This document shows, piece after piece, positions 1 through 4,996 of a stretch of 6,973 nucleotides of DNA. The DNA is from Oscillospiraceae bacterium (GTDB taxonomy: Bacteria; Bacillota; Clostridia; Oscillospirales; Oscillospiraceae). The stretch spans positions 1 to 6,973 of the forward strand of contig JAISDV010000045.1 in the NCBI GenBank assembly GCA_031264545.1. The letters run 5' to 3'. Every line of letters begins with the position of its first letter. The stretch's first letter is position 1. The notes beneath the pieces were generated by a model, which was given only the letters and a program-made list of their open reading frames with translations, did no database searches and was not told the origin of the DNA. Position numbers and translations under genes: made by a program.

Positions 1-1001
1 TGATTTCGAATGTCGCCGCGACCCTCGCGGTCACGGTGCCCAATTTGATTCTCGGACCCGCGGCCACGCGCACGCCGGAGAGTTATCTGGTCATGAGCCT
101 CATCTTCGGTTTTTTCTTCGGCCTGCCGATTCTGATCACCTTCTTTACGACATGGGAAAATCCCGCCTATTCCGACAGCGAGATCATGACGATCCCGATG
201 CTGGTCAAGCAGCTCGGCCAGGCGCTGCGCAACAAAACCTTCCTGCAGTTTGCCGGCATTTTCATCTTCGCACAGGCGGCAACGGATATTTTCTCCGCAG
301 TGACGGCTTTCTGGCTGTCGGATATTATCCACCGAAGCGAGCTGATGACGCTCGTTTCCGGCATAACAATGGTAGTCGGCCTGCTGGTCCTGCCGCTCAA
401 CAACTGGATCGCCAAAAAGTACGGCAAGCATTATCCTGCCTTCACGACGCTACCGCTGCGCATCGTCGGCCTGGGCATTGCCTTCTTCCTGGGACCTCAG
501 GCCGGGCTGCCGGTTATTGTGCTCGTCTGCTTTCTCAGCGGACTCGGCGCCAGCGCTTCGGCTTTCGTGCCGTACACGCTGCTGCCCGACCTGCCGGACA
601 TGGACGAGATGATCACCGGCAATCACAGCTCCGGCGTATACGCCGGTATGGCGACGTTTTTACGCACTTTCTCAAGCGGCATTGCGATTTTTCTGACCGG
701 CGGGCTGCTTGACCTGTTCGGATATGTTGAGTCCTTCGCGGGAGAGGTCGTCCAGCAGACGCAGAGCGCGCTGTTCGGCGTCCGGTTCATGTTTACCATC
801 GTACCGATCCTGCTGACGCTCGGCGCCATTATTCTCGGCGCGCGGTATCGCCTCAACAAGAAAAACCATAGAGAAATGTGCCGGGCCATTACCTGTAAAC
901 GCGAGACGGGCAAGCCTACAAACGACGCCGGGTTGATCGCCGCATGTGAGACGGTATCAGGCATGCCGTTTGCGGATATGTGGGTCGGCCGTTATGACTG
1001 A
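1..1001 (+). CDS. GPH-family sugar:cation symporter, C-terminal part (5' end cut off)
   Basis: This is the C-terminal half of an integral membrane transporter of the glycoside-pentoside-hexuronide:cation symporter (GPH) family, part of the major facilitator superfamily. Such proteins import sugars or glycosides with Na+ or H+. The reading frame is open from position 3 with no start, so the gene begins left of the window; a GTG at 36 is internal. About seven hydrophobic segments are visible, fitting TM6 to TM12 of a 12-helix protein. A charged central loop (about 155-235) separates TM6 from TM7. The stretch near 597-665 (DMDEMITG, then GVYAGMATFLR) matches the conserved GPH motif before TM11. 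After TM12 there is a tail of about 50 residues, longer than usual, with two cysteines close to the membrane (MCRAITC) and a third further on. The GH31 gene follows after 33 bases, so the two probably share a transcript and a substrate. E. coli YihO and YihP, which sit beside YihQ, are also GPH proteins. The family is sure; the substrate is unknown. Confidence 0.9.
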   Translation, partial: ISNVAATLAVTVPNLILGPAATRTPESYLVMSLIFGFFFGLPILITFFTTWENPAYSDSEIMTIPMLVKQLGQALRNKTFLQFAGIFIFAQAATDIFSAVTAFWLSDIIHRSELMTLVSGITMVVGLLVLPLNNWIAKKYGKHYPAFTTLPLRIVGLGIAFFLGPQAGLPVIVLVCFLSGLGASASAFVPYTLLPDLPDMDEMITGNHSSGVYAGMATFLRTFSSGIAIFLTGGLLDLFGYVESFAGEVVQQTQSALFGVRFMFTIVPILLTLGAIILGARYRLNKKNHREMCRAITCKRETGKPTNDAGLIAACETVSGMPFADMWVGRYD

Positions 1002-1022
1002 CGGTACCCGCCGCGTTCCCAA

Positions 1023-1029
1023 GGGGAGG
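1023..1029 (+). promoter_or_regulatory. Ribosome binding site of the GH31 gene
   Basis: GGGGAGG lies five bases before the ATG at 1035. It is a strong Shine-Dalgarno sequence and supports this ATG as the start. No promoter-like element is evident in the 33-base gap after the transporter gene, which fits co-transcription. Confidence 0.8.
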
Positions 1030-1034
1030 CGCAC

Positions 1035-3098
1035 ATGAACGCCATCCGTTTCGGACCGTATTTATTCGACAGAAAAAATCCCGGCTTCTCCGTGCTTGCC
1101 GGGGAAAAAGCCGTCCTGGAATGCTCGGGGCGCTTCGTTGCGGGTATCCGCTCGGACATACAGTCAAACGACCATTTCGGCAGCCTGAACATGAAGCGCC
1201 GTATCGTCGGCACCGCATATTGCACACAGCGCTATATCGTCAGCGCGTCGGAAAACGGCGTCACGCTGTCAGGACAGCTGGAGAATGCTGAAAAAAACGC
1301 GTGGCGGCTCTCATTTTCGGCGGAGGCGGCCGGACTGGGCGTCAGGCTGGAGATTGACGGCTGCGACGAGGTCCAGTTCTGTTTCGACAGCCGGACGGAC
1401 GAGGGCTTTTACGGCTTCGGTGAGCAGTTCACGCACCTGGACATGCGCGGCAGGCGCTTTTGCCTGTGCACCGGCGAGCAGGGCATCGGGCGCGGCGCGC
1501 AGCCGCTCAGCACCCTCGTCAATATCGCCAGCTCCGGCGGGGCCGGCGACGCGTTTACGACGTATGCGCCGATGCCCGTGTTTGTCTCCAGCGCGGGCCG
1601 GGCCTTCGCTTTCAATGAGCATACGATTTATCACGTTGATCTCTGCAAGCGCCGCCGGAACCGTGTCGCGGTGACAGCGGCGGGGGAGACGCTGTCGGGC
1701 CAGCTCTTCCATGGCCAAACGCCCCTGGCGCTCATCGAAAAGCATACGGCCGTCACGGGCCGGCTGCGGCCGCTGCCCGACTTCGCCTACGGCACCGTCC
1801 TGGGGCTGCGCGGCGGGCGCGAGGCTGCGGAACGGGTCATCGCCGAGTGCCTTCGGCGCGGAACTCCGGTCACCGCGCTGTGGATTGAGGACTGGCAGGG
1901 CCGCAGGGGCAAAAATGGCGGTCCGCCGCTTTGGTGGAAATGGTTCCCCGATGAAACGCTGTATCCCGACTTCAAAAATTGGGCGCAGAGTCTAAAGGCG
2001 CGTAACATCGCGCTCCTGGGCTACGCCAATCCGTTTTTGTCCCTGTCCGGGGATAACCCCCTTTATGTCGAGGGCCGGGAGAAGGGCTATTTCGTCAAAA
2101 ACCCGGACGGGACGGACCTCGTGTCGGACTTCTTCACCGGGAAGGCATATCAGTTCGTCATGGTGGATTTGACAAATCCGGAGGCGTACGCGTGGCTGAA
2201 GGACCGCATGAAAACAGGCATGGCCGACAACGGGCTGTCAGGCTGGATGGCGGATTACGGCGAATACGTCCCGCTGCATTCGGCGTCGTACGAGCGCAGC
2301 GCCATCACAGCCCACTGCGCCACCCCCGTCCTGTGGCAGAGGCTCAACCGCGAGCTCATCGACGAGACGGGCCGCGGGGAGGAATTTTTCCTCTTTTCCC
2401 GAAGCGGCGGCGCGGGCGGGAACCGATACGCCGTGAGCTATTGGGCCGGCGACCAGACGCCGACCTTCGACAGACATGACGGCCTGGCGTCCACCATCAC
2501 CGGTATCCTGACCGGCGGCATCTCGGGCATGAGCATCAACCACTGCGACATTGGCGGCTTTACAACGCTGATCACACCCGTCTATAAGCTTGTCCGCACA
2601 AAGGAGATCGTGCTGCGATGGATGGAATACGCGGCGTTCACGCCGATTTTCAGGACGCACGACGGCAGCTACTCCAACGCGCTGGTCTACCAGTTCTACG
2701 ACGACGAGGAGGGCTTAGCCCTGTTCACGCGGATGGCGCGGATTCATTACAGCCTGAAATGGTATTTCAAGCTTTTAGAAAAGGAGGCCTGCGGCAGGGG
2801 GTATCCCATGATGCGGGCACTGTGGCTGCACTATCCCGAGGACCCCGTCTGCCGCAATATCGGCCATCAGTATCTGCTGGGTGCGGACCTGCTCGTCAGT
2901 CCGGTCATAAAAAAGGGTGCGGACAGCGTCGGCGCCTACGTGCCGGAGGGCGAATGGGAAAACCTTTTTACCGGCGAGACCTGTTCGGGAAAGAGGCGCC
3001 ACACACTCAAGGCCCCGCTGGGGACGCCGCCAGTTCTGGTCCGCAGGGACAGTGGGCATTATGACAGGCTCACCCAATCGGTGAGAGGCGCGTTTTAA
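1035..3098 (+). CDS. GH31 family glycosidase, YihQ (sulfoquinovosidase)-like, substrate uncertain
   Basis: A 687-residue glycoside hydrolase of family 31, a retaining alpha-glycosidase. Length and order match E. coli YihQ (about 678 residues): N-terminal beta-sandwich (about 1-240) with the FYGFGEQF motif at 125-132, a (beta/alpha)8 barrel (about 250-580), and C-terminal beta domains. The nucleophile is D407 in WMADYGEY, and the acid/base is D473 in WAGDQ, with the family spacing. There is no signal peptide, so it should act in the cytoplasm on imported glycosides. YihQ-like features include LGLRGG (256-261), WIEDW (283-287), DLTNPEAYAW (378-387) and CDIGGF (504-509). By alignment from memory, the substrate-pocket residues Q262, Q288, R301, W304 and Y508 of E. 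coli YihQ correspond to R259, E285, P298, W301 and F509. Only the tryptophan is kept, and the key sulfonate-contacting arginine and tyrosine are gone. It is therefore safest called a YihQ-like GH31 enzyme rather than a sulfoquinovosidase. The gene sits between a GPH transporter and a UroD-like gene, probably in one operon. Confidence 0.93.
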   Translation: MNAIRFGPYLFDRKNPGFSVLAGEKAVLECSGRFVAGIRSDIQSNDHFGSLNMKRRIVGTAYCTQRYIVSASENGVTLSGQLENAEKNAWRLSFSAEAAGLGVRLEIDGCDEVQFCFDSRTDEGFYGFGEQFTHLDMRGRRFCLCTGEQGIGRGAQPLSTLVNIASSGGAGDAFTTYAPMPVFVSSAGRAFAFNEHTIYHVDLCKRRRNRVAVTAAGETLSGQLFHGQTPLALIEKHTAVTGRLRPLPDFAYGTVLGLRGGREAAERVIAECLRRGTPVTALWIEDWQGRRGKNGGPPLWWKWFPDETLYPDFKNWAQSLKARNIALLGYANPFLSLSGDNPLYVEGREKGYFVKNPDGTDLVSDFFTGKAYQFVMVDLTNPEAYAWLKDRMKTGMADNGLSGWMADYGEYVPLHSASYERSAITAHCATPVLWQRLNRELIDETGRGEEFFLFSRSGGAGGNRYAVSYWAGDQTPTFDRHDGLASTITGILTGGISGMSINHCDIGGFTTLITPVYKLVRTKEIVLRWMEYAAFTPIFRTHDGSYSNALVYQFYDDEEGLALFTRMARIHYSLKWYFKLLEKEACGRGYPMMRALWLHYPEDPVCRNIGHQYLLGADLLVSPVIKKGADSVGAYVPEGEWENLFTGETCSGKRRHTLKAPLGTPPVLVRRDSGHYDRLTQSVRGAF

Positions 3099-3110
3099 AA
3101 TCAAACGATA

Positions 3111-3114
3111 AGGA
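3111..3114 (+). promoter_or_regulatory. Ribosome binding site of the UroD-like gene
   Basis: AGGA is placed nine bases before the ATG at 3124, within the 25-base gap after the GH31 stop codon. It supports the chosen start and continued translation along one polycistronic message. Confidence 0.65.
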
Positions 3115-3123
3115 TGGATTGAA

Positions 3124-4122
3124 ATGACCGAAAAGGAAAACCTCTTGAGAGCCATTCGTCACCAGAACCCCGAGTGGGTGCCCAACGCGTTTAAAATCAG
3201 GCAGACCGTCTGCTTTCTCGATCCGCCCGTCGTTGAACGCCCAAGCGGCGCCGGAACGGATGACTGGGGTGTCAAGTACCTGTTCAATGCCGCGGCGGAG
3301 GATGGCTCCTATCCCTTTCAGGGCGATTACGTCCTGAGCGATATTACAAAGTGGCGGGAGCAGGTCCGATTCCCGGACGTGGACGCGATGGACTGGAGCG
3401 ACATCGCCGAGGGCTGGGAACGTAAGCCTATCGACCTTGAGGCCATTGACCGGGATGGCCGCCTCGTCGTCGGCCTTGTCCGCATCGGCGTCTTCGAGCG
3501 CTTGTACCTGCTGATGGGCATGGAAAACGCTCTGATCAATTACATCGCCGAGCCGGAGGAGATTGCGGCGCTGGCCGGGGCGATCGCCGATTACAGAATC
3601 GCGCTGATCAAAAAATTCACACAGACAGTCAAGCTGGACATGATATGGTATTCCGACGACTGGGGAACTCAAAGCAGCCTGTTTGTCAGCCCGGAGATAT
3701 GGAGACAGATCATCATGCCTCATACAAAACGCATCTACGACTGCGCCAAGGAGCTGGGCCTCCTGGTCTGCCAGCACTCGTGCGGCAGGATCGAGGCGAT
3801 CTTCCCGGACTTTGTGAGCCTGGGGCCCGATATCTGGAATCCATGCCAGCCATGCAACGATCTGGCGGCGCTCAAAAAAGCGTTCGGCGATCGGATCTGT
3901 TTTTTCGGCGGCATCGACAGCCAGCGGATCGGCCGGCCGGACGCGACGCCTGACGAGGCGCGCGACGAGGTGCGTCTGCGCATGGACCAGCTCGCAGGCG
4001 TCGACGGATATATCGCCGCGCCGAGCCAGACGACGGCATACAGGCCCGAGATTGTCGCGGCGATGTTTACCGAGATCGATGCCTATGGGAAATATCCGCA
4101 CGTCAGCCCCGCGGGCCCTTGA
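3124..4122 (+). CDS. UroD-like protein (uroporphyrinogen decarboxylase / corrinoid methyltransferase fold)
   Basis: A 332-residue soluble protein of the uroporphyrinogen decarboxylase superfamily, a TIM barrel that also includes MtaA/MtbA-type methylcobamide methyltransferases. The N-terminus (TEKENLLRAI) is typical of the UroD-like branch. The FMRQAGR-type substrate motif of true heme-pathway UroD is absent, so a role in heme synthesis is unlikely. Visible landmarks are DDWGTQ (178-183), a stretch SPEIWRQIIMPHTKRI (189-204), HSCG (218-221), NPCQPC (239-244) and FFGGIDSQ (260-267), all in family order, then a C-terminal GYIAAPSQ (295-302). H218 and C220 match the H-x-C zinc site of MtaA-like methyltransferases. 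No cysteine occurs after C259, where MtaA has its third ligand; C241 or C244 might substitute. Family members often sit in sugar-utilisation operons with no assigned reaction. Here the gene is the last of the transporter-GH31 operon, so it may act on the released sugar or aglycone, for example on a methyl group. The family is sure; the function is not known. Confidence 0.88.
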   Translation: MTEKENLLRAIRHQNPEWVPNAFKIRQTVCFLDPPVVERPSGAGTDDWGVKYLFNAAAEDGSYPFQGDYVLSDITKWREQVRFPDVDAMDWSDIAEGWERKPIDLEAIDRDGRLVVGLVRIGVFERLYLLMGMENALINYIAEPEEIAALAGAIADYRIALIKKFTQTVKLDMIWYSDDWGTQSSLFVSPEIWRQIIMPHTKRIYDCAKELGLLVCQHSCGRIEAIFPDFVSLGPDIWNPCQPCNDLAALKKAFGDRICFFGGIDSQRIGRPDATPDEARDEVRLRMDQLAGVDGYIAAPSQTTAYRPEIVAAMFTEIDAYGKYPHVSPAGP

Positions 4123-4185
4123 AGGCGCGTTGCCCGACAAAGGGGTGGGCGGCCGCGCTGCATGAGCGCGACATAAGAACAAAAA

Positions 4186-4214
4186 AGCGGCATGGCGTTT
4201 GGTTCCATGCCGCT
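4186..4214 (-). terminator. Rho-independent terminator between the convergent operons
   Basis: A perfect 10-bp inverted repeat (AGCGGCATGG and CCATGCCGCT) encloses a 9-base loop. Read on the minus strand, the stem is followed by six Ts (4186-4181, the first pairing at the stem base) and then GTTCTT, a classic intrinsic terminator. It begins nine bases after the stop of the minus-strand nucleotidyltransferase gene. On the plus strand the stem is followed by GTAATCATTTTA, a weaker U-rich tail, so it may also end transcripts of the GH31/UroD-like operon. Confidence 0.88.
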
Positions 4215-4223
4215 GTAATCATT

Positions 4224-4985
4224 TTATTTGCCGTTCTCCAGAATAGAGAGGAACAAATCATTTAGTGGTTCCCAATCACTTGGCTGTTCTTTTGGCAGGG
4301 CTTCAATTTGTTCTCGGATTATACGCAAACTCTGCTCTATAAAGCTGTTAAGCGGAACGATTTTCGGAGTCTCCCCGCTTTCCGTCACAGACATTTTAAG
4401 TTGAAGCAAATCGGCAACTAATGGCTTCAGTTGCGGCTCAAGCTGTGTTTCCACAAGTTCAGTAAAAAGCATCGGCGGCGGTGTTCGCCGTTCCAGTATC
4501 CAGCGGCAAGCCAACAGAGGGCGGATAACATAGAAATATTTCTTTGCTTTTACCGTCTCGCCCTTCAAGTATTCACGGTAATTACCCTCTGCCATGCTCA
4601 AATAATGCCACAGGCCTGATCTGGCCACGAAATAGCTGCTGATAAGGGGCAACAGCCGCTTAAATTCATCCGTTGTTTTATATACGATGGGTGAATTGCT
4701 CCACTCGAAAAGCGCAGGATTTGAGGCGTGTAACAGCTTCAGGGTCTTATCGAGGTCCCAGCCGTTGATGTCCAAATCATCATTAATCGGGTATTCCAGC
4801 ACGTCTCTTGTCCTGTCAAGCCGCAGATAGTAAGCTCTTGGACGCACATAAAAGAAACGCACATCGTAATCACTGTCGGGCGACGCAAAGCCCCAAGCTC
4901 TGCTGCCTGACTCCACTGCATACAGGATGGTGACGTTCTCAGCCTGCTCTATTTTATTCAATTTTTCTGAAATAACATCATGCAT
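4224..4985 (-). CDS. rlaP: RlaP-family nucleotidyltransferase (DNA polymerase beta superfamily)
   Basis: A 253-residue predicted nucleotidyltransferase of the RlaP family (RNA ligase-associated polymerase beta type, related to B. subtilis YcgL). The N-terminal catalytic motif is clear: ESGSRAWGF (about residues 25-33) followed by PDSDYDVRF, giving the GS...DxD signature with metal-binding D39 and D41. The next conserved block, DLDINGWDL with LLHASNPALFEW, is also typical of the family. The rest is mostly helical, with no membrane segment or signal peptide. A longer reading from TTG at 4991 is possible, but ATG at 4985 is preferred because GAGGA sits six bases upstream of it. The gene is nine bases downstream of pnkp and follows it in the same operon, ending at a strong terminator. 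Linkage of this family to RNA ligases is the known basis for assigning it to RNA repair. Adding nucleotides to damaged RNA 3' ends before sealing is a plausible but unproven role. Confidence 0.88.
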   Translation of the reverse strand: MHDVISEKLNKIEQAENVTILYAVESGSRAWGFASPDSDYDVRFFYVRPRAYYLRLDRTRDVLEYPINDDLDINGWDLDKTLKLLHASNPALFEWSNSPIVYKTTDEFKRLLPLISSYFVARSGLWHYLSMAEGNYREYLKGETVKAKKYFYVIRPLLACRWILERRTPPPMLFTELVETQLEPQLKPLVADLLQLKMSVTESGETPKIVPLNSFIEQSLRIIREQIEALPKEQPSDWEPLNDLFLSILENGK

Positions 4986-4991
4986 ACGCAA

Positions 4992-4996
4992 TCCTC
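4992..4996 (-). promoter_or_regulatory. Ribosome binding site of rlaP, overlapping the pnkp stop codon
   Basis: On the minus strand the sequence reads TGAGGATTGCGTATG. The pnkp stop TGA shares two bases with the GAGGA Shine-Dalgarno element, and the rlaP ATG follows six bases later. This decides the rlaP start (ATG 4985 over TTG 4991) and suggests translational coupling, because ribosomes terminating on pnkp cover the rlaP initiation site. Confidence 0.75.

Noticed and set aside
36..38. GTG as a start of the transporter gene.
   Set aside because: The frame is open upstream to the window edge with plausible transporter residues, and the remaining helices correspond to only the C-terminal half of a GPH protein.
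1035..3098. Calling the GH31 gene a true sulfoquinovosidase (yihQ).
   Set aside because: Overall similarity is strong, but only one of the five diagnostic substrate-pocket residues is kept, so a precise substrate or gene symbol is not justified.
3124..4122. Heme-pathway uroporphyrinogen decarboxylase (hemE).
   Set aside because: The N-terminal arginine-rich substrate motif of HemE is missing, no heme genes are nearby, and the HSCG and GGID motifs fit the UroD-like/methyltransferase branch.
4125..4158. Imperfect GC-rich inverted repeat just after the UroD-like stop codon, as a plus-strand terminator.
   Set aside because: The stem is interrupted (5 bp, a bulged internal loop, then 4 bp) and no T-run follows; the hairpin at 4186-4214 is a far better terminator.
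3070..4182. Long minus-strand open frame of 370 codons opposite the UroD-like gene.
   Set aside because: It lies antisense to a gene with clear family motifs, its translation is rich in arginine, alanine and aspartate without recognisable domains, and long antisense frames are common in GC-rich DNA.
4989..4991. TTG as the start of rlaP.
   Set aside because: It lies directly against the GAGGA ribosome site with no spacing, whereas the ATG two codons later has an ideal six-base spacing.
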